A stretch of 64,000 bases of DNA, from positions 50,477,501 through 50,541,500 of the forward strand of contig NC_133170.1 in the NCBI RefSeq assembly GCF_040802235.1, in the 5' to 3' direction. The position numbers and the translations under genes were made by a program. Shown here piece by piece: positions 11,392-23,792 of the stretch. The number at the start of each line of letters is the position of its first letter. Positions within the stretch are counted from its first letter, which is position 1. The notes under the pieces were generated by a model. That model saw nothing but the letters and a program-made list of their open reading frames with translations. It made no database searches and had not been told where the DNA came from. The stretch comes from Manis javanica (lineage: Eukaryota; Chordata; Mammalia; Pholidota; Manidae).

Positions 11392-13048
11392 CTGAGATAA
11401 AACAAACAGAAAAGCATTTTATAATAAATAATTATTTAGGCTGTCTCAAAGTTACCAAGGCAGGCAAATACCATCATTCATGCAAAAACTGCAGAATTCT
11501 TGGGATTTAACATACTGCTAAAGGCAAGTATCAATTGTTAAAATAGGAACTAGAAATTCAATTATAAAGTTAAAAACAAAGATTATAATCAAGGATATAT
11601 GTTTCATTTCACCATATTAACTAAATTATTCTCCATAAACACTTTATAGCTAAACTTGTTCAGAGGCAGGGAAAGAATAATGGAGAGAAAGAATGATTGG
11701 GGCATATTATCTAGACAACTGGCCAATATGCAGAGAACTTCCTCCCTTCATTCTTCCACCCACCCACGACCCCACTGGCTGCTATAGCTACTAACATCAG
11801 TGGTTGCACACACATTTCCTTGCTGATAATAGGGATTCGTCAAACACAGTCTGGACCCCTTCAACCATAAGAATTTTTGCAGTCATGAGATATTCTAGTT
11901 TTTGCAGTCATTATTTGCAGTCTTAAGACATCTGTTTCAGCTTCTTTTTTCTGATCTTTCAGCCCATCAAAGAGGTTAAATGTACCCCCAAAACATTCCA
12001 CTGAAACCTGGGAGAGGATTAGAGCTAATGCACAGAAAGGTCACATAGCTACAAAATATGTGATATGGTGCTTTTGTGCATGTTAAAATAGACCAATTTT
12101 AAGATCTAAGCCAAATAAGCTAGAATTACATGAACACACCACCTCAAAGGCAAGTTCTAGAGCCTTAGGTTGCTGTTTGTACTACTCGGCCTTTGTAGTC
12201 TTTGGAGTGTTACTGGACAGTGTGTCCTACCCTAACTAGATGAGGGCTGTATTTCTTAGTACATTGACATGGGCAGATTGAATATGTAAGAATTTTTTAA
12301 AGAATTTAGTATTCCTCACTAAATATGAATCCATATAACATCATGTGGCTTTGTGGACTATTAAATTCATTGTCATAAATTGACAGGGAAACAAAATGTG
12401 GACCAAACACATGATAATTCTTGAGTATTGATAGTGATATTTCATGCCACTAATTATTTACATGGCACTTAGTGTCAAATGACCTCAGCACATTATAAAA
12501 CAGAACCAGCTCTGGGAAAGGGGTGTGGCCCATGAGAATGTTCAGCTTCTAGGAGGCCTACAAGGGGACAGGAGAGATAGATAAACATGGGTTGATAGTT
12601 TCAGTTGTAAAGGTGAGATGTGCTCCCTCCAACTAAAACCTTCATTGTTTGGCAACCACAGCCTTCAGCTACCACATCTGTTCACAGCAATGGCTTCTTT
12701 TATGCCTCCTCATTGCTGGCAAGGTATGAACCAACGAAAACCTAAAGACAAAGTTAGGAATCAGCCTAGCCAAGTCAATAACATGGAACCACTTCCTCAC
12801 GGAGCAAATGCCAAATGTTCATCCGCAGGGTGTGCTGAAACCCCCAGGTCAGATCCACCTGCAGCCATTAAGCTGTTATTTACACACTATTTCCAGAAAT
12901 GGTTTATACACTAACTAAAATTATTGAATAAGAATCTTCCAGGTAAAATTTAAAACCGGTTTTAAATTTCTGCTCCTGTGACAATAAATAAAACTTTGGA
13001 CTAATCAGAATAGGTTGCTGAAGGCAGGGGAAATACTGGATTTCTTAC
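11392..13048. other. NEK10 intron with a perfect 24-bp palindrome
   Basis: The intron runs between two confident exons, with GT-AG ends on the minus strand. It is AT-rich, and no repeat family was named with confidence. A perfect palindrome with 12-bp arms is at 12946-12969, about 80 bases downstream of the donor in gene sense. Confidence 0.8.
12946..12969. repeat. perfect 24-bp palindrome
   Basis: The left arm AAATTTAAAACC is followed directly by its exact reverse complement GGTTTTAAATTT, with no loop. Confidence 0.95.
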
Positions 13049-13179
13049 CTGAAATGTTCAAGTTCAACAGCTTCTGTAGACTCGTGCCACTGACCTCGAG
13101 ACCTGTGTCCACCCGTCTTGCTGGCGGGCTCAGATTTTGTCATGCTATTTTGGGCACTACTGAAGTTAATGGCTGGAAG
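13049..13179 (-). CDS. NEK10: NEK10 coding exon (131 bp)
   Basis: Acceptor CTTCTGTTTTGGTAG/C and donor TTTCAG/GTAAGA frame the exon on the minus strand. It encodes LPAINFSSAQNSMTKS, EPASKTGGHRSRGQ and WHESTEAVELEHF, the N-terminal region of NEK10, which is predicted to be disordered and basic. It enters in phase 0 after the ...SSKQQ exon at 20797-20857 and leaves in phase 2. Length and phases fit a continuous reading frame with both neighbours. Some residues differ from the human protein as I remember it (for example ASKTGGHRS against AIRAGGHRA), as expected for an orthologue in a fast-evolving linker. Confidence 0.95.
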
Positions 13180-14201
13180 CTACCAAAACAGAAGCAGAGT
13201 CCATGAGGACAACAATTCAACACAGGATTAAGAAGTAACAGAATGTAGGGAGAGGGAAGCAGGATGAAGGGAATGAATGAGGTTTTTCCTAAATCAATAG
13301 TTAAATGATAGCTATGTCAAATGTAAGGGTTTTCCAAGATTTAAACATCTTTGACTTAAACATTTACTATCTCTACCTTATGCTGCTTTATTTTTCTTCA
13401 TAACTTGTAACACCAATGGTCATATCTTACAGTTATATATGAATTTTTAGTCTCCCTTGATTATGATATCAGAGCAACATGGGCAAGAACTTCCTGGTTC
13501 TGTTCAATGCTGTGCCCCCAGCACCTCAAAGAGCACTGGCCTTACAAGTCTGGGGGAGGCCTGAGCATCAGGAACTTTGAAGCTTCTCAGGAGACTCAAG
13601 GGTGCAACCAGAACAGAGTTTCCAGATCTAGCTAGAGCTCTCTGGAACAGAGGGGAGCCCCAAACGGAGAATTAGCCACCATTTATTCATTCTTCAACAC
13701 TTACCAGTCATACACACTACTTTCCAGGGGTTAGGGATATAAAGGTTGAGAAGACTGTATCACTTTTAATCTGTCTGAACACCCTGATTACTCCATCATA
13801 GTTATGAAAGTCATGAAAATATATTATAGAATTCCCATAAGAAAAGTATAAATTTGCCTAAATTAACTACAACTTTGAATCTGCCCCCATTCACAATATG
13901 GACTGGTAATTAGTTATATAGTAAATTGTCAAGTTATCAGTATTAAACAGTTTCACTTACCACTATTTACTTGTAACTGGGTAACTGAGAATCATTTCTC
14001 ATGATAGTAAAGCTGAGCATAGTGCAAATACCATATTCTTTCCAAAGTACAAGTGAGGGATGTTTTATAGTTAGCTAAATTATTATGGATGAGGTAAGTA
14101 GAGCATAATATAACAAAATAAAGGATCCATTTGTCAGTAAATCATTCCATTCTATGTATTAAAATTATCAAGTAAAGTTACAGTATGTTGTATTTGTTGT
14201 C

Positions 14202-14230
14202 TTACAGTATTTGATACTGTAAGTATCAAA
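14202..14230. repeat. two overlapping perfect hairpins
   Basis: TTACAGTAT-TTG-ATACTGTAA (14202-14222) overlaps TTTGATACT-GTA-AGTATCAAA (14210-14230). Both have 9-bp perfect arms and a 3-base loop. Forming one excludes the other. Confidence 0.9.
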
Positions 14231-14520
14231 TTGAAGTATTTGATAGAAAGAAATCTGCATAAAGGCATCATTTCATTATCCAAACAGAATGTCTGACTTC
14301 CCATAAGGCAGTCAACTTATAGGAAGATACATTATAAATAAGGACACTGCTTAATAGCTAGCAAAAAAAAAAAAATTCTTCTTTACTGTATGCTAGCCAC
14401 AGTTGAATTCTCAAAATATTAATAATAAATCTTCCATTCTGTAGAACTACCTTTCTATCTCAGTTCTGTGGGCCAATCCACACAACCCCAAGATGACAGG
14501 CTGGGGCACTCGAGGCAATA

Positions 14521-14690
14521 ATGCTTAGCGGTTCAGAGAACAGACTCTAGGTCAGATGCCCTGGGTGTAAAACTACCATTAGGTAGCCGTAAATTACTTA
14601 ATCTCCCTATGCATCAGTTTCCACATCATTAAAATGCAACTAATCATAATAGCATGTAGCTCAGCATTATTATGAAAACAAAATGAGTCA
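14521..14690 (+). repeat. MIR, sense
   Basis: The MIR core order is visible: 'gcggttcagagaacagactc', then a 'gccctgggtgtaaa' block, then 'cttaatctccctatgcatc' and 'agtttccacatcat'. It abuts an opposite-strand MIR. Confidence 0.75.
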
Positions 14691-14805
14691 GTATTTATAA
14701 AGCACTTGCTATGCACCAGGCATGGTTCTAAGTGCTTTATAAATACTCTTTTAATCCTCATAATCATTCGCAGGGTACAGATGAGCTTGCTAAATAACTG
14801 AAATT
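14691..14805 (-). repeat. MIR, antisense
   Basis: The antisense MIR signature is 'cttgctatgcaccaggcatg', then 'ttctaagtgctttataaata', then 'aatcctcataat'. It lies directly next to the sense MIR at 14521-14690. Confidence 0.75.
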
Positions 14806-15614
14806 TGTCCTTAGAAATTAGATGACTTGTGGATGTGATAATCCAAATGATACTGGATATAAAGTCACAGCAATATGCAAATTTCCACATTACACAGGAA
14901 ATGTCATGATACAGCAAACAGGAAGTAGATTTTCCAGGCCCAAGGTGTTCAAACCCCCTGCCTTCCCCACAATTCCCAGAAAACAGATCACAAGAGAAAA
15001 AGTAGTCAGCACAGAGGAAACAAGCCCAGTCCACTCCAGCTGAAGGGGTGGAAAACGACAGCAATTTGCAGCCATCCTCTTGGCCAACAGAGCAGGCAGC
15101 CGGTATCAGAAATCAACTCACAGAGAATCAGACGGTAAGATAGACTTGGCATTTTGCAAAGACCTGGACCTTAACATTAGGAACCTGGAAACAACCAGCC
15201 CTCTTCAGACAAAAGCAATGTGAATTCAGAACCAAGCTCCCAACTTGGAGCCTTTTCTCTTGGCTCCCCAAGTCCTCAAACCCTCTGTGTATACTTCCTA
15301 CAATAAAATCTGTATGACACCACTCACCACCTGCTATAGTCGGTCAGGGTATCCAGAGTGGAAGAACCAGTGAGCAGCGCCCTTGCTGGTTTCTGTCATA
15401 TTAAGCCATTACTTCTGTTAAGGTACATTGGATCTGACAGATTGTCTGGGGCAACCAAGAATCCAAAATTTCAGACATAATTAATGTAGCAAAACACAAA
15501 TTCACATAGATAATTTTAAAGTGGGCCTTTTCCCACAAGGGATGGACTTACAGATGCTCCTGGTTGAAAACGTCCTCAAAAGGCATAGGATCCAACTTTC
15601 ATTCAACATCATTA

Positions 15615-15830
15615 TTACCATCATAATAGATGACACTTGTATTTATGTGGTGCTTACCACAAGCCAGGCACATGCAGACATTAAATGTAGTTAATCCTTA
15701 TAATGACCAAATGAGGAAATACCATCTTATGGATGAGAAAACTGAGGCACAGAGGGGCTAAGTGACTTGCCTAAGGTCACTGCTAGCAAGGGGCAGAGTT
15801 GTGATTCCCATCCAGACAGTCTCCCAGGTC
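15615..15830 (-). repeat. MIR, antisense
   Basis: The signature blocks are 'gatgagaaaactgaggcaca' at about 15733, 'gtgacttgcctaaggtcact' and 'cagagttgtgattccca'. Confidence 0.85.
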
Positions 15831-16297
15831 CCCAGCACTCTCTGTACCCCCAGCATCTCTTTACGCAGCTGCGATGATGAGAAGCACACAGTCTTGAGCA
15901 GCCCACTTGCTTTGTAGGTTCTACTCCTGCCCCAGGTTTTCTTCACACCGAGATGAAAATCTTCTTCTGTGTTCTGTCCCTGTCTTCTAGTCTCACCATC
16001 ATCTCCTTTCCCAATATTTGAAAGGAGTAAACTATTTCTGTAAACATGTGAGGTGACTAGTTTTGGAGGAACTCCCAGACTCCATGCTGTGAGGACAGAC
16101 AAGCATGTGAACAGGCCTCCCACCAGCAAACAGCACATCTTGCCAGCCAGGTGAGTGAGCCACCTTGGAAGTGGCCCCTCAGCCCCAGCTGGTGCTGAGA
16201 GGACCCCAGCCTAGCTGACCCCCTAACAGCAACCCCATCAGGGACCTGACACAGAACCATCCAGGCAAGCTGCTGGGAAGCCATGACCCACAGAATC

Positions 16298-16320
16298 GGG
16301 GGGCAGGGGGGCAGGGGGGC
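16298..16320 (+). repeat. G-rich tract, (G6CA) x3
   Basis: Three runs of six G are separated by CA. This can form a G-quadruplex if one run is split. Confidence 0.8.
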
Positions 16321-16639
16321 GAGTGTGAACGACAATAAGCTATCGTTGCTTCAAACCACAAGGAATGATGGGTTATGCAGTATTTAGTAACAAATCTGCC
16401 ATAGAATAAAATAAGAATCCACAAGTCCATGTGATAAAAAGAAATAAATGAATAAAACTGTACCCCATGTTCTGGCTGCATTAAACTTGTCACCTGTCCC
16501 AGAAACCACCAGAGTGCTTGACCACCGCAGGCCAGGGTGTGTGTCACAGGCCGCAGCATCTGATCTGGTTCCGGGCTCAGCTCCAACAGCCTCCTGGCCT
16601 CCCAGTAGAGCTGCTCACACCCTCCCTGGTGACATCACT

Positions 16640-16800
16640 GTGCTAATCTCTCCTACAGGCCTTACCATGTTCTCGTACCATGTCTAGTTTACACATCACC
16701 CCTTTCCCCATGAATCTGGCCACTCTGAGGACAGCATCTTTGTGTTCTCAGCACCTCTCACAGAGCCTGGCACACAGTGGGCATTTAAATGTGAAGCTGT
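16640..16800 (+). repeat. LINE-2 3' end
   Basis: Contains 'ctcagcacctctcacagagc' and 'ctggcacacagtgggcattt', typical of the L2 3' terminus, followed by a 'gttgaatgag' end. Confidence 0.7.
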
Positions 16801-16854
16801 TGAATGAGCACTCACTCTGTGCCCATCTCCTTGCTGATTCATCTGGCTCACGAC

Positions 16855-17060
16855 CTCTGCATGAGTTTATCCATTCAGCATTTATTGCACATACATCATT
16901 TGCCAGACATGTGGTGAGACACTGGGTGAGTGAGTAAGTGCAACAGCCTAGGCCTCTGCCTTCAAGGAGTTTACAGTCCCACAGGGTCAGGTGGGGTGGG
17001 GGTGCTGGAGGACTAGCAGGAGAACATGTTGCAAAGTGAGTGAACAAGCGTGTGTGCTAT
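16855..17060 (+). repeat. old interspersed repeat
   Basis: Blocks 'ccattcagcatttattgcac', 'tgccagacatgtggtgagac' and 'ttcaaggagtttacagtccc' match a very common mammalian repeat. Family not assigned. Confidence 0.5.
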
Positions 17061-17439
17061 GATACAAAGTCAAGGAGGGACAGGGAAGGCCATGGACTAG
17101 GCTGCCAGGCGAACTCCAGAGGAGGCCAGGCAGTTTTCTACACAGGCTGTAGGCAGAGAAAAACTATGTACTCCAGAAACCGTAAGTTGCCTGAGCAGGC
17201 TTGAATAGTATGAGTAGAAAGGCCAGAGGCTGGCGGCTGAAGCAAAGGGCCTTCCAAAGATCCGATCACATGATTTGTGCTTGGGGCTGTCAATGTTCCA
17301 TTGCTTATGGGATCAAATACAACTTTATAGAAGGGCCTTCCAACACTGTGCAGTTTCTCCCAGCTTTATTTCTCCTGCTTCCAATGGGGATGTCTAGTTA
17401 CCATTTTACTTAAATGCTGGTCATTTCCTTCCCTTCACA

Positions 17440-17700
17440 CATTTGATTATTTTACTCACCTCACTTAGAATGCCTTTCCCATCAATTCCACTGAAAGAAA
17501 TCCATCTTCTTCCCTGTGACTTGAACTTAAAGTGGCCTCCTCATCCTCATCAAAATCCATATTCACACTGTCTGTACCACATGCCCAGGATCCATGACCT
17601 CCCTTGTCACACGCTGTATCTGTCCTTCTTACACCTGGTCTCCCAGAACATAGGAACCAAGCCTTATACTTTTTCTTTCCACAGCATCTATTAAAAACAC
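17440..17700 (+). repeat. LINE-2 fragment
   Basis: The CT-rich L2 body is followed by 'catgacctcccttgtcacac' and 'caagccttatacttt'. It is diverged. Confidence 0.55.
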
Positions 17701-19764
17701 TTTTACTTCAAAGTAATTAATTGGCCTGTAATGAATTAACTTTTTCTTAATTAATCTCTTCTTTTTTAGAATGTGTCTCTAAATGTAGAGGAAAATATCT
17801 GAATTCTAGCTCTAGGCAGATTACTTCAGGATTTGTGAAAAGCTCTGGTGAAATCTCCAGCCAACTTTGTAATTTCATTTTGCTTTAACAGCCCTGAGGT
17901 TCTTCTTCTTCAATTAAGTGGTTTTACTGTGTTATGTTTACTTTGATCCTGGTGATGAAGTGGGTCCCCTGCCTCAGTGTGTCTCGTCCCCAGCTCTGCC
18001 AGACTGTGGGACTGTCCTACAGGTCAGCAGACTCTAACGTGGTAATGCGGGACACACAGGGATACAGAGCGCAAACAGGACAAAGAAGGAAATTAGGACA
18101 CATGGTGCATCAAGACAATGAGGGGAGTGTTTGGCTCATTAGAGATTCAGATAAAGAACATTCAGTTCTTTGCAATCTGCCTAAAACTGCAAAGTAAATT
18201 TCCTCTGCAACCAATTAATTGGCCATCTTGGTCCATTTGCAAATCATAGGCCAGGCCTTGTTAGAACAGAGATTCAGGTGAGTGGGCCTAATCTCAGGTT
18301 TCCCTTTTCAAATTGACTGCTAAAAGTCTCACAGCCAAATGTGTGGCCCACTTGCATATTTTGATGGATATTTCTGCCTGACTCTACTTTATTCCCAACA
18401 CTTGTTTTTATTTTTTCTTTGGTCCTGGTTTTAATTTATGATAACCTATCATACTTTATGTATCTTTGTAAGTCTCCTTACATTCTCTCCAGAACAAGTT
18501 AGGTATAAATAAACGCTTAACTTACTCTCTCCAATATCTTTCTTCTCGTATAAATGTCTCCACACTATGTTACTGAAAGGAGAATAGGATGTTCAGAATA
18601 GCATGTATTATCTCAAAGTTATAAATGCATGGAAGTTTTATAAACAGAATTAGGAATGAATTTTTTGAACCTCAGGACCTTTGTATCATTGAGGACACTT
18701 TCATTTTTTCTTAGAGTCATTTACTTTTGGAATAATTCAAGCTTCACAAATACGGATTTTTGTACATGTAAAATAGTTACAAAAAGATACATCATGTGAA
18801 CTTGTCAGACAACAGATTGCAAATTCTAAAATTGGTCAAAGGAGGGGAAACTATTAAATTCACTTTAATTAAGCCTGCCAGGTGTTAACAAGGAAGAGGT
18901 GTTGAAAGGGCACACAACAGATCTATCTAGTCAGCATGAGCTTCAAAGTTAGAAAATTAGAGTGAACCCAAAGAACACCAATGGTGCTTCTCTCACTCTG
19001 GTCAGGGGAAGTTCTACATACTCACAGGGTAACCAAATTCTTAAGTCACAGTTCTATTTGGCAAAACCTAAGAACTCACCAAATAATGGGTACAGGGAAC
19101 CAAAGGCCAAAGTCAAAGCTGCAGGCATTGAGAAATTAATATAAACTTGTCAGAAAAGACATATAGATAATTGTTTCCAAAATAGGGAAGAAAGCAATGC
19201 TACCACAATGACAAGCTTCTTTGGGAAGAGAGAGCACTTCTAGAATGGACAAGAAAGGACAACTTTCTTGTGGAAGTAATATCATTAGATTTGGGTCTGA
19301 GGAATAGGTATGACAGTAGAGGAAAGACACTCTGGAGAAGGACACATTTGGGAGGTGGGAATCGTAAAAGCAAAGAGTAGAGCTCTTTGGCATTATGGTT
19401 CCATCTTAGGACATACCATGAGGAAGAATGGGAACTCCAAGCAAAACAGCTTGCTGAGTCACCTTGCTCACCTTCCTAAGAAAGGGTGAACATGATTTGT
19501 GGCAATCATCCATGAAGGCGTGTGAACAGTGAGCAAGGAGGAGTGTGTAGAAATAGACAAAGAGCAAGAATGATTGCGGAAATAAGTGCGTTAATAGGAA
19601 AGAGTTCCTGGGGGGGCTGTCGCATTCACACCGTGATGAAGGGACAAAGAGGAGAAAAGGGATTTTAAAGCCATGTTTATTCTGCATCAGTGCTCATCCA
19701 ACTATCTTTTGAACTGGAATTAAATTTCCAAAGCCATTTAAAAGACACCTCAGTGGCTGGAAGC

Positions 19765-19965
19765 ATGCATTACAAAGACGGAGTGTTAGGGTTCAGAGCT
19801 GTATTCCACTGTTAACTGGCTGCATTATCTTGGGAAAGTCACTTAACTTCTCTGTGCCTCAGTTTCCTAATTTGTAAAAGTGGGAGTTGTGGTGAATAAG
19901 AAGGGTGATGCAGATAAAGCATCAGGCACACAGTAAGTATTCCCTAACTATGAATTACCATTATT
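19765..19965 (+). repeat. MIR, sense
   Basis: Blocks 'gggttcagagctgtattcca', 'gtcacttaacttctctgtgc', 'ctcagtttcctaatttgtaa' and 'cacacagtaagtattc' follow the MIR order. Confidence 0.88.
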
Positions 19966-20109
19966 TGGCCTTTATTTGATTCCATCAAATCATTAGAAAG
20001 TCATTCTCCACTGTAAATAGATAGATAAAAATGCCATAGCTCTCTGGTAAATTTGGCCGTTATAGCAAAAGTCATCAGGATTACCACCACATGAACTTAT
20101 AAACAAATT

Positions 20110-20225
20110 TACTTAAACAAGCATAACATAGTAGATTTTGGAGCCAGGCCACCAGGGTTCAAGCCCCACCCCCCTCATTTACTAGTAGGCAATGTTAAGT
20201 AAGTGTTAGCTGTTACCAATATTAT
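20110..20225 (+). repeat. MIR, sense, internally shortened
   Basis: 'ttggagccaggccaccaggg' and 'ttcaagccccacccccctca' represent the MIR tRNA-derived part. The central core is deleted. Confidence 0.7.
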
Positions 20226-20796
20226 TAGCATTGGATGTTGTTCCCCAAATCTCCGTAAGTGGCTTCTAATCTCATGACTTTCTAAAGTCTTCCATGGAGC
20301 AAAACCAAAAACAAAAGTTTAGAGACGAATTCAAGTAGAGGAACCCTTCCTTCTCTAATAAAAATGTAAAACTACTATCATGAAAACTGCCAAAACTCAC
20401 TCCTCTCCCCTCTTTTTGGTGAGATACAATTTGCAGCAAGCCTTAGGAATGGTACTACAGCAGACGGTGTGAGGAGGGCTGGAGAAGAGAAGGCGGCAGT
20501 GTGTAAACAGTGTTTTAAAAAAAATCCATTTCCCTCAAGCTCTGAAGAGTTGAATGTCAGGCATTCAATAGCAGGTTTCTAGATGGAAGAGCTCTGGTAG
20601 TGAGGACACATGGCAACAAGCATAGGATAAAGCTGAACCTGAACGAGGTATGAAAGAAACAGCTGGATGATAAATAACCAAATGTGTGAAAGAACAGAGG
20701 AAAATAGTCTCATCATTCATAAAGATGTAACAGGGATCCCTTTGGAAGCATGTGACTTCTCTCTCTTAATACATGTACATTCTCGGAAAACACTAC

Positions 20797-20857
20797 CTGT
20801 TGTTTGCTTGATTGAACGTTCAAAAGGCACCGAAGTCTCTTCAGATCTGAGTAGTCC
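20797..20857 (-). CDS. NEK10: NEK10 coding exon (61 bp)
   Basis: Acceptor TCCTTCCTCCTAG/G and donor CAACAG/GTAGTG bound the exon on the minus strand. It encodes (R)DYSDLKRLRCLLNVQSSKQQ, which is NEK10-specific. The first base completes the Arg codon begun at the end of 21119-21192, and the exon ends in phase 0, matching the next exon at 13049-13179. The donor has TAGTG rather than TAAGT at positions +2 to +6 and is only moderately strong, but the upstream CAG is ideal. Confidence 0.95.
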
Positions 20858-21118
20858 CTAGGAGGAAGGATAAAACAGCGTCAACCAATGGTCATGTTCC
20901 CTGCTGATGGCACTGCCTCAAAGGCCTGCTTTTATAGACTGAAATGTCTGTACACTAAACATTTCCTTTAGAACTCTAGAAATAACCAAGCATTTCCACA
21001 ACACTGTAACCCAGAGCAGCAGTTGTCAAGGGTCTGCTCTATGTCTCAAAAAGCCATTAAATCTGGTTCCTGGCCACCGCTTGAGTTAATGATTTGCAAA
21101 GAGTCAGTGTGGGGTTAC
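20858..21118. other. short NEK10 intron
   Basis: This 261-bp GT-AG intron (minus strand) separates the first two coding exons. No internal feature is seen. Confidence 0.85.
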
Positions 21119-21229
21119 CTGATGGTGATTCCTTGTTGTCTTTTCTCAGTTGATTTTTCTGTGGTCTTCACCTTTTTGTCTTGATCAGGCATTGTAAAAC
21201 ATCAATGCCCCAGAATTAACATTGCACTC
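21119..21229 (-). CDS. NEK10: NEK10 start-codon exon
   Basis: The start codon occupies 21192-21190 on the minus strand. The coding part (74 bp) reads MPDQDKKVKTTEKSTEKRQ then QGITI, the NEK10 N-terminus, and stops at donor CATCAG/GTAACC in phase 2. The sequence upstream of ATG is untranslated; the likely acceptor is GTTTACTTTGAAAG/G, giving an exon top edge of 21229 (less certain than the donor). The context ACAATGC lacks the Kozak G at +4 but has A at -3. Together with the three downstream exons this gives 365 coding bases, about the first 122 residues of NEK10. Confidence 0.93.
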
Positions 21230-21879
21230 CTTTCAAAGTAAACCAGAGGAAAAACTTGAGTTGGGATGTGCGGTCCAAAATATGCTCAGTTAACACAACA
21301 ACATTCTCTTTATCACATTTACTTAAATATACAAACACTAACATCTGTTTCTAATACAATCATAAAGTGTTAATATGAACAGCCATGACTATCAGTCACA
21401 GGCCTTTTAGTTGCAACATTGGATACATTTAGGACATAGGTTCTAATCCTAGTAGCTAGCCCCTGACCTTTAAATTCTCATTGATCCTTGATTTCAAGTA
21501 TTCTGACCCATTGCCACAAGAAGTATTCTTCTGCCCCCACTTTGGGTTTCCAAAATATACAGCAATAAGCAAAGGCCTGAAGCCCAACTGATGCTCTTAT
21601 GCTGACTTGTCTTTCTCGACAAGTACCTGTCCTTAACTGCGTGCTGCTAGCTCGGGGGTTTCTTTGTCATGGGTTGTGACCCTAGGAGTCCCAGAGAAAG
21701 GCTGCCTACTTGCAAACAAGCCTTACAGTGTGAAGGGCAACACACGAAATGGCACTGGATTTTCAGAATTCCTAAAGCTCTCAAGGTGCTGCCTGATTCC
21801 CCATGTGGGTCAACTCCACTCGGAAGCTCTTCAGCAAGAATTGGGGCAGTCTTGAACTGCTTCTGAATTCATTCAACCA

Positions 21880-22260
21880 ACTCGTTCAAAACAGGACAAC
21901 AGGGCCCAAATGGAGCTACTTATGCTAAGCCTCAGGTCACCAAACTGAACTTACAGTTTAGCTATCCCAGAAATGGAAACTTAAACTAGCCAATCAGGAA
22001 TTGGCTGAGCAGCACTCAACTAGGTAACTGCCTGGTAAACTGCCTGCCATCCCCTAGAGGAGAGGGACCTTGCAATAAGCAATCTGTTGTTTGACTAAAT
22101 ACTTGATTGTTCCTGCTCACTCTGCCTGTAAGTCTTTCATTTGTACAGCTCCTCAGAGCTCCTTTCTATCTGCCAGAATGGATGCTGCCTGATTCATGAA
22201 GTGCTGAGTAAAGCCAGTAAGACCTTTAAAATGTATTCAGTTGGGTTTCATTTTTTACCA
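21880..22260 (+). mobile_element. probable ERV1-type solo LTR
   Basis: The 3' half has the order 'tttgtacagctcctcagagc', 'tgctgcctgattcatgaagt' and 'gctgagtaaagccagtaaga', then 'gggtttcattttttacca'. This resembles an R-U5 of gammaretrovirus-like (class I) LTRs, with AGTAAA as a weak signal. A CCAAT motif is at about 21989. The left boundary is not fixed and no internal retroviral genes are next to it. Confidence 0.6.
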
Positions 22261-23764
22261 ATCTGGGTAGTGAGGCTGGTCAGCCTGGGAATACAACCCA
22301 AAAGGCATTTCAATCTTCTGGGTGAAGCTTTGTAGTCATCACAATCATACTTCTTAGGATAAATTTTAATTCTATTTCCCATTCCCACTCAAAAGGTAAG
22401 TATGAGTTCAACCCAGGAACAGAGAACAATTTATTTGTTTGCCCTTTTTTCCTTAATCAGTTTCTGATTCAATTGTTTTAGTTTCCAGAATAGAAATAAA
22501 GTCTAAGATACCCATACTTCCAATTACATGCAAATACAGACTTAAATATACTATTGTTTTAACTTGAATGGATGTAAAATTTTTGAACTGTGTTTCAGTG
22601 ACACAGCTTGACTTCAGTGTATTTTTCAGTCATGGAAAAGCACTCATTATTGTCTTATAATCCTGTGCTTCAGTGTTTCATGAAATCGATGGTCAAAAAT
22701 CCAAGTGATTCAGAGACATTTACAGGCAAAAGGAATGTGCCAATGGGTGCTTTATGGCAACAGAATCTAAAGATATTTAATTTTGTGAAATGTACAAAGA
22801 CAGTGTAGCTAAGATTTTTAAGTGATTTTCCCAATACATTTGTCATATTTGTGACAAAGACTTGAGCTGGAATTAAGAGTGGGGGACCAAGGTTCTCATC
22901 ACAGACATACACCAAGAAAAGCACAATATTATTATTTTAGGATGGTGCCTAGGACATCATACCATAGAGTCATTCATTCAACAAACATTTTTTGAACATT
23001 TGAGAAGTCCAACCTCAGGCTGAAAACTGCTAACGGTAAAAGGTCTACCACAGGTATGCGATTCAACCCAAGCAAAGAAAACACCCACTTAGGAACTTTA
23101 AAATATATTTTGTGAGGTATTCAGATAGAGAATTGACTTAGCATCTGCTTGAGTCTAAGAGAAAGAAGGAAGGGAAGGAGGGAGGGAGAGAGGAAGAATA
23201 GATGATCTGTAAAGAATTTTTAGAAGCATAAGATCCAAGTGCTTTTTATAGAGAGATATTAAAATGCCCCACAAGTTCTAAAATAAACGGAAATCTAGTA
23301 AAAATGAATAGAATCGAATTTTACTTTTCCCTGAAGGAAAGATGGAAAATTCCACAGACACATGGGGCTGTTCACTTCAAATGCCTGCTCAAATCATGGC
23401 TGCAGACTGTTTCAGAAACAGGAAATAAAAGCCACAGGATTAGCACATGAACATGTGTGGAAATGCTCAGGCTTCTTCTCGAAGATCATATTTACCACAA
23501 TCAAACCCTGCTAACACCCTGGTCTCATTCCCTTGTTTAGTCTACGTAATTTTATTGACCCATTATGTGAACAGGAAATAATCATCTAATGGTTTTATCA
23601 GTTAAGGATTTAGTGTCTACTCTGTGAGCTGGAAAAGTGAAAATGGATAACTCTCTGGAAATGTTTCACTTCATTAAGCAGTAAGTAGATTCACGAGAAT
23701 CAGGAGGAACAGACAACTGCCTTTAGGATAAAAAAACAAAATCCTTTCCACCAGATGACTGTGG

Positions 23765-23792
23765 AAAGTTTTTTTTTTCCAAAAAAAACTTT
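23765..23792. repeat. A/T inverted repeat, 12-bp arms
   Basis: AAAGTTTTTTTT and AAAAAAAACTTT are exact reverse complements separated by TTCC. Confidence 0.9.

Larger units (their letters stand above)
13180..20796. other. NEK10 intron (7.6 kb), repeat fossils only
   Basis: No exon was recognised. Contents are MIR elements at 14521-14805, 15615-15830, 19765-19965 and 20110-20225; LINE-2 fragments at 16640-16800 and 17440-17700; an old repeat at 16855-17060; a G-rich triplet at 16298-16320; and overlapping hairpins at 14202-14230. Confidence 0.75.

Noticed and set aside
14594..15064. 156-codon minus-strand open frame
   Set aside because: It lies largely over the two MIR copies, and its Cys/Phe-rich composition fits random AT-rich DNA.
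16179..16586. 135-codon minus-strand open frame
   Set aside because: It spans MIR/L2-like and G-rich DNA, has no family resemblance, and overlaps other equally long frames.
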